This document shows positions 7,871 to 16,518 of a DNA stretch of 64,000 bases, one piece after another. The stretch comes from Ectobacillus funiculus (lineage in GTDB: Bacteria > Bacillota > Bacilli > Bacillales > Bacillaceae_G). A program made the translations under genes and the position numbers. Numbering within the stretch: position 1 is the stretch's first letter; every line of letters begins with the position of its first letter. The notes under the pieces are model-generated. The model was not told where the DNA came from. It saw only the letters and a program-made list of their open reading frames with translations, and made no database searches. The stretch is from assembly GCF_042429435.1 (NCBI RefSeq), contig NZ_JBHMAF010000193.1. One strand, written 5' to 3'.

Positions 7871-8287
7871 TCCTAAGATTTAATTTTTGCATCTTGTTAC
7901 AAAGTCTATTAATAACTTCCTCAGGGGTCTTATTAATGGATACCACTTTTTGCTTCATTTCTTCTGAATAACTTGAGATTGAAGGGAATGTTTATATAAT
8001 TTCATTCACCGTAATTTAAAAAACTTTAACATATGGAAAACATCTTTTTATAGCATTTTCTTAGCTTAGTGGTTATAGAAACAACAGCCCTAATTTCCAT
8101 CAACGAACATGTTGTTTTAAAACTTGATATAAATGTACGAGAAGATTCATTTAGCAAAAAAGATGGCGCGATAGACCTTGAGGGGCCAAATAGGCATGTA
8201 TTAGTATAAAGGAAAGTACAAGATAAGTAATAACCTGATTCCTTAAATGGGATAAGGAGAATGAAAATATGATAAAGGGGGTGGATT
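7871..8287. other. Intergenic, no gene supported
   Basis: About 400 bases of AT-rich DNA. A minus-strand reading around 7870-7958 gives a plausible peptide start (MKQKVVSINKTPEEVINRL) but it runs antisense into the preceding gene, so at best it is a gene remnant. The RBS GGGGGTGG for the next gene lies at the right edge. Confidence 0.5.
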
Positions 8288-9307
8288 ATGCTTAAGGCTG
8301 CTGTTGTGGGAGTTAATAATATTGGCAAGATACACTGCCAAAACTACGTAATGAATCCGGATACTGAACTTGTGTGTGTATGTGATTTGGATGAAGAACG
8401 GGCACGATCGATTGCGAATCAGTACGGGGTAATGGCTTATACGGACATGCAGACAATGTTACATAATGAAGAAATCGATATTGTTAGCATTGCTACCGCA
8501 GGAGAGGAGAACGGTGGACATCATTATGCACCAGCTATTATGGCAATTGAAGCGGGTAAGGATGTCTTAGTTGAAAAACCTATCTCCAATCATATAGGAG
8601 AAGCAAGAGAAATGGTTCGCCTTGCTGCGGAAACAAATGTCCGATTAGCTTGTAATTTAAACCATAGGTTTGTACCATCTGCTTATAAGGGAAGAGAGCT
8701 CATTGATAAAGGAGCTTTAGGAACGCTATTATTCATTAATATGAAGTTAGCTATTAAGAATCAAAAGGAAATGACTCCTTGGTTTCATCTTCGGGCATTG
8801 CATCCACATTCTATTGATGTTATGCGTTATTTCGGAGGAGACATTCAGAGGGTACAAGCTTTCTTAACACAGGCACCGGGGAGAACGAGCTGGTCTACGG
8901 CATCCATTAACCTCGAATTTTCCTCAGGAGCAGTCGGTCACTTGACCGGAAGCTATGATATGTCTATGCGCCATCCAATTGAGCATTGTGAGGTTGCAGG
9001 GGATAAAGGCAGATTTATCATTGATAATGTATATGAGAATTTTACATTTTATCCTCATGAAAGCGATGAGCTCGTAGTACTTCGTAATTCTATTATGACA
9101 GGTGTTGGAAGTTTCCATGAAACATTTAAAAATAGGCTTGATCATTTTATCAGTCAAGTGAAGGGAGGAGTTGACCCGAGCCAAGTTGATGCTTCAGGAT
9201 ATGATGCACTTGCATGCCAGGAAGTGATCGAAGCAGCAATTCGCTCTCATAGGGAAAACGGAGCAGTCATAGAGGTTCCTCCAGTGAAAAAAACAGTAGT
9301 GAAATAA
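8288..9307 (+). CDS. Gfo/Idh/MocA-family NAD(P)-dependent sugar oxidoreductase, copy 1
   Basis: 339 aa, full length. N-terminal Rossmann fold with VVGVNNIGKIH in place of the usual GxGxxG, the EKPIS motif near residue 97 (Lys active site), and a C-terminal sheet domain with ALHPHSIDVMRYF carrying the catalytic His region. Enzymes of this family oxidise or epimerise sugars, inositols or amino sugars. It is the same length as, and about three quarters identical by eye to, the product of 14045-15064, so the cluster holds a duplicated dehydrogenase. This copy stands in front of the ABC importer, separated by 385 bases with a cre site. Confidence 0.92.
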   Translation: MLKAAVVGVNNIGKIHCQNYVMNPDTELVCVCDLDEERARSIANQYGVMAYTDMQTMLHNEEIDIVSIATAGEENGGHHYAPAIMAIEAGKDVLVEKPISNHIGEAREMVRLAAETNVRLACNLNHRFVPSAYKGRELIDKGALGTLLFINMKLAIKNQKEMTPWFHLRALHPHSIDVMRYFGGDIQRVQAFLTQAPGRTSWSTASINLEFSSGAVGHLTGSYDMSMRHPIEHCEVAGDKGRFIIDNVYENFTFYPHESDELVVLRNSIMTGVGSFHETFKNRLDHFISQVKGGVDPSQVDASGYDALACQEVIEAAIRSHRENGAVIEVPPVKKTVVK

Positions 9308-9613
9308 CTAATAAGAATTAGGTTTCTATTAGTAACTCAGAAATTCATCCTCAAAAAATCTAATTAAAGAATACTTTTATATGTTACTCCTATGACATTT
9401 CCAAAAGACTGAATACTGATCATTTCATTTTTTTAATAATAATTTCCGGTTTCGTTATTCTGAATATTTAATAAATCAAATCTTAGTAAAGGGGGTGTTT
9501 GTTTTTTGGCTCTTCTTGCTAGCATGATGAATTAAAGGAATAACAAGCTTCTTAGAAAAACAGACAGGCTTAAAATGAGCAATAATAGATAATTCTAATC
9601 GGTTATAAAGAAT

Positions 9614-9627
9614 TGAAAACGGTTTCA
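9614..9627 (+). promoter_or_regulatory. cre site (CcpA operator) upstream of the sugar-binding protein gene
   Basis: TGAAAACGGTTTCA matches the catabolite-responsive consensus TGWNANCGNTNWCA at every position. It lies 66 bases before the solute-binding protein start, a place suited to repression by CcpA-HPr(Ser-P) when better sugars are present. The rest of 9308-9692 shows no gene. Confidence 0.8.
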
Positions 9628-9692
9628 AATGTGTGTGTGTTTCTATATTTTATCTGTTTGTGAATTCATTGCTGAATGAGGGGGAGATAAAA

Positions 9693-11012
9693 ATGCTTAA
9701 ATTGAAATCGAAAATTTCCAAATCGTTAGCGGTTGGGATCGCACTTTCTACTATATTGGCAGGGTGTAGCGGAAATAGTGAGTCAACAAGCGGTAGTGAG
9801 TCTAATTCAAATAAGCCGGTTACTCTTACGATGCTTTTGGGAGAAACGCAGAACACACCAGGTTTTCAAGCTGTTGTTAAAAAAATTGAGGAAAAGTACA
9901 ATATTAAGACAGAGGTAGAAGTACATCCAGGTGGACCAGAAGGTGAGAATATCATGAAAACACGTCTTGCTACAGGAGAGATGGCCGATTTAACAATCTT
10001 TAATTCGGGTTCATTATTAAAAACGTTAAATCCTGAGCAGCATTTCGTGGATCTTACGAATGAGCCATTTATGGATAAAGTATCAGATTCGTATAAAAAG
10101 GTAGTATCTGAGAATGGAAAGGTTTTTGGCATTCCTGCTTCCTCCAGCCAGGTTGGCGCATGGCTTTATAACAAAAAAGTATATGCAGAGCTAGGTCTTT
10201 CTGTTCCGAAAACATGGGATGAGCTGATGGCCAATAACGAAAAGATAAAAGCGGCTGGCAAAACTGCTGTAATAGGTTCATATGCTACTAGCTGGACATC
10301 ACAGCTCATTTTACTTGCAGATTACTACAACTTGCAAGCTGAAGAACCAAATTTCGCAAAAGATTATACGAAAGGGAAAGCAAAGTACGCATCAACTCCT
10401 GCTGCCCTTAGAGGGTTTGAAAAATTGCAAGAGATTGGGCAAAAGGGCTATATGAATAAAGATTTTAATGCAACTACCTATGACCAAGCTATGCAAATGC
10501 TTGCTGAAGGTAAAGGTGTCCATTATCCAATGCTGACTCAAGCTCTTCCAATCATTGCTAAAAATTACCCTGACAAGATAAATGATATTGGTGTCTTCCC
10601 GCAACCAGGTGATAGTGCTGATAAAAATGGATTTACTACCTGGATGCCTAATGCGGTCCTCATTAACAATAAAACAGAGCATCTAGAGGCTGCAAAAAAA
10701 TGGTTAGAATTTTATATTTCCCCTGAAGGTTTAGAAACTTATGCGTCTCAATCTAAGAATATTGGACCGTTTGTAATAGAAGGTGCTTCTGTTCCTGATG
10801 ATGCATATGAGGCTGTCAAGGACATGATGCCATACTTTGAAGAGGATAAAGTAGCCCCTGCTCTTGAATTTTCTACTCCGATAAAAGGTGCTAACTTACC
10901 ACAAATTACTCAACAGGTTGGCGGTAATATTACATCCGCAAAGAAAGCTGCAGAGATGTATGACAAAGATGTTGAGAAACAGGCGCAGCAGCTTGGCCTT
11001 GAGGGATGGTAA
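9693..11012 (+). CDS. Extracellular sugar-binding lipoprotein of an ABC importer (family 1)
   Basis: Start at ATG 9693 behind GAGGGGGAGAT. The 439-aa protein begins with a lipoprotein signal (KSLAVGIALSTILAGC) with the lipobox LAGC, so the mature form is anchored by a diacylglyceryl Cys on the outer face of the membrane. The rest is a two-lobe SBP_bac family-1 fold with landmarks FGIPASSSQVGAWLYNKKVY, LGLSVPKTWDEL and the C-terminal AAKKWLEFYISPEGL. It delivers a sugar to the permeases encoded at 11268 and 12131. A terminator-bearing repeat copy sits 9 bases after its stop, so it may be made in excess of the permeases. Confidence 0.92.
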   Translation: MLKLKSKISKSLAVGIALSTILAGCSGNSESTSGSESNSNKPVTLTMLLGETQNTPGFQAVVKKIEEKYNIKTEVEVHPGGPEGENIMKTRLATGEMADLTIFNSGSLLKTLNPEQHFVDLTNEPFMDKVSDSYKKVVSENGKVFGIPASSSQVGAWLYNKKVYAELGLSVPKTWDELMANNEKIKAAGKTAVIGSYATSWTSQLILLADYYNLQAEEPNFAKDYTKGKAKYASTPAALRGFEKLQEIGQKGYMNKDFNATTYDQAMQMLAEGKGVHYPMLTQALPIIAKNYPDKINDIGVFPQPGDSADKNGFTTWMPNAVLINNKTEHLEAAKKWLEFYISPEGLETYASQSKNIGPFVIEGASVPDDAYEAVKDMMPYFEEDKVAPALEFSTPIKGANLPQITQQVGGNITSAKKAAEMYDKDVEKQAQQLGLEGW

Positions 11013-11020
11013 ACCAATGC

Positions 11021-11159
11021 TTTTACACTTTAAGAAAGTATAAATTCCCAGCTAGAAGTTAATTCGACGTAGCGGGGAATTTTAGGAATAAAGTGTAAGT
11101 GCAACTACACCTCTGTCTTCGCCCAAGAGCAGGGCTCGCCAATCGGCGAGTTTTCTTTA
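11021..11159 (+). repeat. Dispersed structured repeat, copy 5 (complete)
   Basis: A complete unit: TTACACTTTA / TAAAGTGTAA outer arms, AATTCCC / GGGGAATT inner arms, GCCCAAGAGC small hairpin and CTCGCC-AATC-GGCGAG then TTTTCTTT. It lies inside the sugar ABC operon, between the binding-protein gene and the permease genes. Confidence 0.95.
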
Positions 11160-11173
11160 AAAAATAAATAAAA

Positions 11174-11187
11174 AGAGAGCGCTTACA
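11174..11187 (-). promoter_or_regulatory. cre-like site upstream of the permease genes
   Basis: Read on the minus strand it is TGTAAGCGCTCTCT, one base off the CcpA consensus (last A is T). It lies about 80 bases before the first permease gene, so a second catabolite-repressed promoter may serve the permeases. Confidence 0.6.
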
Positions 11188-11267
11188 AGAGGTGCCTCCA
11201 AGATAGTGACCATCATATTTGGAGGCGGCCTCTTACTTGTTCTAAAGGAAATAGGAGGGATAGACAA

Positions 11268-12134
11268 ATGAATAGTGGGACAAAAAACATGTATTCTTAT
11301 GCCTTTCTCATACCAGCAACGATTATTTACACTATATTATTCTTAGTGCCAACAATTATGTCATTATTTTTCAGCTTGACTAGATGGACACTTTTTGATT
11401 GGCAGTTTATCGGATTTGAGAATTACCTGAACTTTTTCTCCGAGCCCTCACTTCGTATCGGTTTTAAAAACACCCTTATTTATGCCTTTACTACGATGGG
11501 GCTAAAGGTAATTATTGGACTTTTACTTGCACTATTTCTTTGTTCTAAAATTAGAAACAAAAATTATTTGAGATCCGTTGTTTTTTTTCCGGCTCTGCTA
11601 AGTACAATTGCAGTCGGTGTTGTATTTAAATCAATGATGCATCCTACTTTAGGGCTTATTAATAAAACGCTAGAGGCACTAAACATCCCGGGTATCGACT
11701 GGCTGGGTAATCCTCACATTGCGTTGTTATCTGTTGCTTTGGTAGACGTATGGAAAGGTGTGGGGATTGCTACAGTTATATTCATTGCGGGTATCATGGC
11801 CATTCCGTCTGAGTATTACGAGGCGCTTAAAATCGATGGAGGAAATTCATTTCAGGAATTTGTCCATTTAGTACTCCCATTGTCAAGACCTGCTATGAAT
11901 ACAGTTATTATTCTAGCGCTTATTGGTGGATTACGTACATTTGACCTTGTTTGGGCAATGACAGGAGGAGGACCGGGATTTACAACCGATTTACTTGCCT
12001 CCATTGTTTATAAACAATATGCCGGGGGCTTCTACGGACTTGCGACAGCTGGTAATGTTCTCTTGTTCCTATTTGTAGGACTTATTGCGTTTCCGATCTT
12101 TAAACTACTTAACCGAAAAGAGGTGGATCTATGA
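11268..12134 (+). CDS. Sugar ABC transporter permease (CUT1, MalF/UgpA type)
   Basis: 288 aa, six predicted membrane helices. The EAA loop that docks the ATPase is YEALKIDGGNSFQEFVHLVLP (about residues 183-203). The C-terminal helix region GLRTFDLVWAMTGGGPGFTT is typical of MalF/UgpA-type subunits. RBS GGAGGG (11254-11259) precedes the ATG. Its stop overlaps the start of the second permease by four bases (ATGA), so the two are translationally coupled. No ATP-binding subunit is encoded nearby; many Bacillales CUT1 importers share an MsmX-like ATPase encoded elsewhere. Confidence 0.94.
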   Translation: MNSGTKNMYSYAFLIPATIIYTILFLVPTIMSLFFSLTRWTLFDWQFIGFENYLNFFSEPSLRIGFKNTLIYAFTTMGLKVIIGLLLALFLCSKIRNKNYLRSVVFFPALLSTIAVGVVFKSMMHPTLGLINKTLEALNIPGIDWLGNPHIALLSVALVDVWKGVGIATVIFIAGIMAIPSEYYEALKIDGGNSFQEFVHLVLPLSRPAMNTVIILALIGGLRTFDLVWAMTGGGPGFTTDLLASIVYKQYAGGFYGLATAGNVLLFLFVGLIAFPIFKLLNRKEVDL

Positions 12135-13039
12135 GCATCAAGCATGAGGATAGTAATGTTGTCCTGCAAAACAATTTCGTAACGGAAACGAAAACGGAGA
12201 CAGTGAATAATAAAAAGAAGAATAGATTACTTGCTATTGAAAGCTTTGCTGTTCTGGCATCTATTATTCTATTTGGGATTCCGTTTTACTTTGTTATTAT
12301 TAATTCGATGAAAAGTGGTAAGGAAGCTGCCGAGATGAATTTAGCCTGGCCTAGCGCTTTTCATATGATTGAAAACTATAAAGAAGTACTTACGGTAAGT
12401 AACGGTGTTGTTCTTCGTGCTTTTTTTAACAGTACGCTGATCACTATTTCATCGATAACAATTTTAATTCTCGTATGCTCTATGGCAGCATTTGTGTTAC
12501 AACGTAGAGAAGGAAAAATTTCAAAAAAGGCTAACTATCTAATTCTAATGGGGTTAATGATACCGCCTGCTATCGTTCCGACGATTTGGGTTATGCAAAC
12601 GATTGGTTTGTTTAAAACGTTACCAGGGATTGTTCTGCTTGAATCTGCATTGCATTTCTCATTTGCATGTATGCTATATAAAGCTTTTATGGCAAGCATA
12701 CCGCGTGAGCTTGATGAGGCAGCCCTCATGGATGGCTGCAGCAGCTTTAGATTCTATTTCCAAATCATACTGCCGTTATTAAAGCCGGTAACATCAACAA
12801 TTATCGTTCTATCGTCAATTCAAATTTATAACGATTTCGAAAACATGCTTTACTTTTTCCCAGGTGCAGAGAATGCAACTGTGCAATTAACGCTTTATAA
12901 CTTCATGGGCATGTTCGGGACTTCCTGGCATTTACTATTTGCTGATGTGCTGCTCATCTCTATTCCGCCACTGATTCTATTTATTTTCTTTAACAAGAAA
13001 ATTGTTGCAGGAATGACGGCTGGAGCTGTTAAAGGATAA
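12131..13039 (+). CDS. Sugar ABC transporter permease (CUT1, MalG/UgpE type)
   Basis: 302 aa. A cytoplasmic N-terminal tail of about 40 residues, then six membrane helices. EAA loop DEAALMDGCSSFRFYFQIILP (about residues 194-214). It pairs with the preceding permease, with which it overlaps by four bases. It ends KKIVAGMTAGAVKG, the usual family C-terminus. Part of the sugar importer served by the lipoprotein encoded at 9693. Confidence 0.94.
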   Translation: MSIKHEDSNVVLQNNFVTETKTETVNNKKKNRLLAIESFAVLASIILFGIPFYFVIINSMKSGKEAAEMNLAWPSAFHMIENYKEVLTVSNGVVLRAFFNSTLITISSITILILVCSMAAFVLQRREGKISKKANYLILMGLMIPPAIVPTIWVMQTIGLFKTLPGIVLLESALHFSFACMLYKAFMASIPRELDEAALMDGCSSFRFYFQIILPLLKPVTSTIIVLSSIQIYNDFENMLYFFPGAENATVQLTLYNFMGMFGTSWHLLFADVLLISIPPLILFIFFNKKIVAGMTAGAVKG

Positions 13040-13164
13040 AAACTAAAAGGGGATGGCTGTATAGACCATTTCGATGGCTCAATAAACAATGAATGGAAAT
13101 TTTTGTAGTTTTACTATTTAGATAAGCGAAACAGAGGAGGAGATTACCGAAATATAATCGGATT

Positions 13165-13178
13165 TGTAAGCGCTTATA
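13165..13178 (+). promoter_or_regulatory. cre-like / LacI-type operator upstream of the isomerase gene
   Basis: TGTAAGCGCTTATA is one base off the CcpA consensus and contains a perfect 10-bp palindrome TAAGCGCTTA. It lies 43 bases before the isomerase start, with the other dehydrogenase and the ASRT gene downstream in the same operon. Confidence 0.55.
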
Positions 13179-13220
13179 TTAAGTGGTTATACGAAAATTT
13201 TTGATAAAGGGGAGACCGGA

Positions 13221-14051
13221 ATGAAACTAGGCGTCAATTCAGTTCTATTTGGCGGATATGACCTAAAAACAGCTGTAGAGTATATCAAATTTAGCGGGTA
13301 CAAGGGGATTGAACTAGCCTCTATAGTTGGGATGGCGGAGCACCTGAGCGACACGGCAAGTGATGCTGACCTGCATGAAATTCGCAAGCTGGTAGAAGAT
13401 GCGGGACTTGAATTGTATTGTGTTGAAGCAGCTACCAATATTTTAGTTCCTGAAAATCTGGAACGAACAAAAAGGGTATTTGCGAGAGCTGCAAAATTGG
13501 GGATTCCTATCGTGACGGTAGGAAGCTCAGGTGAATCCGACAATGAAGAAAAAACGGAAGCTTCTATTTTAGCAATAGAGAAACTAGCTCAAGCAGCAGG
13601 GGATGCGGGCATACGATTTGCACTTAAGCTGCATTATGGTCAAAGCATTTACAATACGAAAACAGCTCTTCGTCTTATGAAAGAAGTCAAACATCCGGCA
13701 CTCGGGCTGAATTTTGATGCCACTCATGTGGGACGTGTAGGAGACGATCCAGTTGCTTCCATTGAAGCACTAAAGGACCATATTATTCATAGTCATATCC
13801 GTGATACTTTCATTGAACAGTTGAAAATTGCTGAGCCAGAATATCAAATTGCTGGCAGAGGAACTGTGCCGTTGAAGGACGTAGTCAATAAGATGGTGGA
13901 AATTGGATATGAGGGTGCTACTGTATTAGAGATTATCGGAGCAAAAGATTATGAATTGCCAAAGGTAGTAGCTATCGCGGCAGAAAGCCGTGGATACTTA
14001 GGTCGTTTATTCCAAGAAGCTAGGGAAAGAAAGGAGAATGTAATATGCTAA
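13221..14051 (+). CDS. Sugar phosphate isomerase/epimerase (AP-endonuclease family 2 TIM barrel)
   Basis: 276 aa with a xylose-isomerase-like TIM barrel: LGVNSVLFGG, YKGIELASIVG, GLELYCVEAAT, FALKLHYGQ, LGLNFDATHVG, IIHSHIRDT and ATVLEIIG line up with the eight strands. The acidic and His residues in EL, NFDATH, HSHIRD and LEI are the expected metal ligands. Enzymes of this class isomerise ketoses or inososes next to Gfo/Idh/MocA dehydrogenases. RBS AAAGGGGAGA is close, and its end overlaps the start of the dehydrogenase gene at 14045 by seven bases. Confidence 0.9.
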   Translation: MKLGVNSVLFGGYDLKTAVEYIKFSGYKGIELASIVGMAEHLSDTASDADLHEIRKLVEDAGLELYCVEAATNILVPENLERTKRVFARAAKLGIPIVTVGSSGESDNEEKTEASILAIEKLAQAAGDAGIRFALKLHYGQSIYNTKTALRLMKEVKHPALGLNFDATHVGRVGDDPVASIEALKDHIIHSHIRDTFIEQLKIAEPEYQIAGRGTVPLKDVVNKMVEIGYEGATVLEIIGAKDYELPKVVAIAAESRGYLGRLFQEARERKENVIC

Positions 14052-15064
14052 AAGTTGCCGTTGTGGGGGTTAATAATATTGGGAAAATTCACTGTCGCTA
14101 CTATAGCCAAAATCCAGACGTTAAGCTTGTGGCAGCCTGCGATTTAATCGAAGAACGTGCAAGAGCAATGGCTGATTTATATGGATGTAAGGTCTATACG
14201 GACATGAAAGAAATGTTAAGAAATGAAGAAATAGATATTGTTAGTATCGCTACTTCGGGTGAAGAAAATGGTGGAGATCATTTTGAACCGGCAATGATGG
14301 CGATAGAAGCTGGTAAGGATGTTCTAGTAGAAAAGCCAATCTCCAATAATATTGAAGAGGCTAGGGAAATGGTTCGTTTAGCTGCAGAGAAAAATGTCCG
14401 ATTGGCTAGCAACCTAAATCACCGTTTTGTTCCTGCAGCTTATAAAGGAAAAGAGTTAATAGATAAGGGAGAGTTAGGAACTCTATTATATTTAAATATG
14501 AAGCTTACGATTCAAAATCCAAAGGAGACAAGCCCATGGTTCCATTTACGTGCGCTGCACCCGCATTCAATTGATGTGTTACGTTATTTTGCAGGTGATA
14601 TTAGACGAGTGCAGTCATTTATGACGAAAGCACCAGGACGAAATATTTGGTCTACAGCTTCAATCAATCTTGAATTTGCATCTGGAGCAGTTGGCCACTT
14701 AACAGGAAGCTATGATTCTGCCGGCCGTCACCCGATTGAATATTGCGAAGTAGCAGGTAATAAAGGAAGATTCGTTATCGATAATGTTTATGAAAACTTC
14801 ACTTTTTATCCACATGAGCGGGACGAATTGTTGGTTCTACGTAATTCCATTATGACTGGGGTCGGCAGTTTTCAAGAAACATTTAAAAATAGACTTGATC
14901 ATTTCATAAAACAGGTTAAAGAAGGGGTTGCCCCTGATCAAATAGAAGCTTCAGGTGCACATGCGCTTGCAGGACAAGAGGTGATCGAAGCAGCTATTCG
15001 CTCCCAGATGGAAGACGGTGCCGTCATTGAGGTTCCCCAAGTTAGAAAGGTGATGTTGCAATGA
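14045..15064 (+). CDS. Gfo/Idh/MocA-family NAD(P)-dependent sugar oxidoreductase, copy 2
   Basis: 339 aa, a close paralogue of the enzyme at 8288 with the same motifs (VVGVNNIGKIH, VEKPIS, ALHPHSIDVLRYF, NSIMTGVGSFQETFKNRLDHF). AAAGGAGAATG inside the end of the isomerase gene is its RBS, so it is coupled to that gene. It overlaps the ASRT gene by four bases. The isomerase-dehydrogenase pair suggests oxidation of a sugar or cyclitol followed by isomerisation; the substrate is not known. Confidence 0.93.
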   Translation: MLKVAVVGVNNIGKIHCRYYSQNPDVKLVAACDLIEERARAMADLYGCKVYTDMKEMLRNEEIDIVSIATSGEENGGDHFEPAMMAIEAGKDVLVEKPISNNIEEAREMVRLAAEKNVRLASNLNHRFVPAAYKGKELIDKGELGTLLYLNMKLTIQNPKETSPWFHLRALHPHSIDVLRYFAGDIRRVQSFMTKAPGRNIWSTASINLEFASGAVGHLTGSYDSAGRHPIEYCEVAGNKGRFVIDNVYENFTFYPHERDELLVLRNSIMTGVGSFQETFKNRLDHFIKQVKEGVAPDQIEASGAHALAGQEVIEAAIRSQMEDGAVIEVPQVRKVMLQ

Positions 15065-15426
15065 TCGGGAAAAAAAGCTGGATTATTCCAGATGGTTTTT
15101 TACAGCCTAAAAGCTTGGGGGAACAGATTAGTCATGAAGCAGTATGTGTTTTGAATTTAACAGAAGAACACGCATCCATTCGGTTAACCTTTTATTTCGA
15201 GGATATGGATCCGATGGAAAACTTTATCACTGAATGTGGTGCAAGGAGAACCCATCATATTCGTCTAGATAAAATTGTGGACCAAGATGGTAAGCAAGTA
15301 CCTAGAAATGTCCCGTATGCGATAAAAGTAGACAGCTCCGTACCGATTGTCGTACAGCATAGCAGGTTGGACACTTCCCAGGAAGCATTAGCATTGTTTA
15401 CGACAATGGCATATCCTATGGAGTAG
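15061..15426 (+). CDS. ASRT-family protein (Anabaena sensory rhodopsin transducer fold)
   Basis: 121 aa, the whole length of the PF07100 family. Landmarks are KSWIIPDGFLQP at the start, SHEAVCVLNLTEEHASIRLTFYFEDMDP in the middle, RTHHIRLDKI, and PIVVQHSRLDTSQ near the end. The founding member binds a microbial rhodopsin, but most homologues lie in sugar operons with no rhodopsin, and the beta-sandwich resembles carbohydrate-binding folds. Here it is the last gene of the isomerase-dehydrogenase operon, with a four-base ATGA overlap. A sugar-binding or sensing role is an inference from this setting. Confidence 0.85.
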   Translation: MIGKKSWIIPDGFLQPKSLGEQISHEAVCVLNLTEEHASIRLTFYFEDMDPMENFITECGARRTHHIRLDKIVDQDGKQVPRNVPYAIKVDSSVPIVVQHSRLDTSQEALALFTTMAYPME

Positions 15427-15528
15427 TTTCATTATCGGGGATTAGTAGGATAGCAGCTCCTTTAAATAACATGCTACATGTTGAATTGACAGGATAACGA
15501 ACATATCTAGTGAAGAAAGAGAGGCGGA

Positions 15529-16440
15529 ATGCTATTGAGATTAGTAAGCAGTCAGTTCATGAATGAAAAGGAATTTCCTTTTTATATCCGTCGCTATATT
15601 CATACTAGTCATAACATGCCGCCTATTCATGGCCATGATTTTGTAGAACTGGTGTATGTTGTTGATGGTGAAGCAACACATGTTTTTGAAGGAGAACATT
15701 ACGATGTTTTTGCCGGAAATGTTTTTATTATTAATCCTGGAGAGATACATACCTATCATATTAAGCCAGGAAAACGATTGGAAATTATTAACTGCCTGTT
15801 TATGCCATCCCTTATTGATAAAATCTGGTTGAATTATTTGGGGATATCAGAATCAATGGACTACTACTATATTCATCCATTTTTAGATAAGCATGAACGG
15901 TTTCATCACTGCTTACATTTAAAGGGAACAGATGCTGGACATGTTCTTTCGTTAGTAGACGGCATAGCTGCTGAATTTGAGGAAAAAAGAACCGGATACC
16001 CAACTCTTATCCGTCTTCAATTGGTTCAGGTGCTTATACAGCTATCCAGAATTTATGGAGAGCAGCAAATCACAACGAAACATGCTTCTTTGCGTTCACA
16101 GGAAAGAAATACACTCATTCAAAGAATTTGTGGTTATTTAGAAAGACATTATGATCAGAAGATTTCGCTTGCAACCCTATCAGAATTATTCAATATTAGC
16201 TCGAGGCATCTTAATCGGGTGTTTAAAGAAGAAACTGGAAAAACAGTGATCGAGGCTGTTCATCAAATTCGTATCGAAAGGGCAAAAAGTCTCCTTCTTG
16301 AATCAAATGAAAAAGTTCTTTCGATTGCGATTGAAGTTGGATATGATGACCCGGCATTTTTTACGCGGCTATTTAGTCGGCAGGTTGGATGTTCACCTGG
16401 AAAGTTTCGTGACTCTTTCATCAATGATAAAGCTCTGTAA
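15529..16440 (+). CDS. AraC-family transcriptional regulator
   Basis: 303 aa. An N-terminal cupin sensor domain (IHGHDFVELVYVVDGEATHVFEGEHYDVFAGNVFIINPGE region, residues 27-75) and a C-terminal AraC DNA-binding domain with two helix-turn-helix units (KISLATLSELFNISSRHLNRVF and SIAIEVGYDDPAFFTRLFSR). Likely the sugar-responsive activator of the surrounding cluster. The RBS GAGAGGCGG almost touches ATG 15529, so TTG 15535 is an alternative start two codons later. Confidence 0.92.
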   Translation: MLLRLVSSQFMNEKEFPFYIRRYIHTSHNMPPIHGHDFVELVYVVDGEATHVFEGEHYDVFAGNVFIINPGEIHTYHIKPGKRLEIINCLFMPSLIDKIWLNYLGISESMDYYYIHPFLDKHERFHHCLHLKGTDAGHVLSLVDGIAAEFEEKRTGYPTLIRLQLVQVLIQLSRIYGEQQITTKHASLRSQERNTLIQRICGYLERHYDQKISLATLSELFNISSRHLNRVFKEETGKTVIEAVHQIRIERAKSLLLESNEKVLSIAIEVGYDDPAFFTRLFSRQVGCSPGKFRDSFINDKAL

Positions 16441-16518
16441 TTAGACTTTAATTGAATGAAGTAGACTTTTGATGGAATGTTTTAAGAACTCTTACTTTCT
16501 TAGGGGGAAATCGAAACT

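Noticed and set aside
7695..7958. Minus-strand 87-aa frame beginning MKQKVVSINKTPEEV
   Set aside because: It runs antisense through the supported 66-aa gene and its terminator; only the first third looks protein-like.
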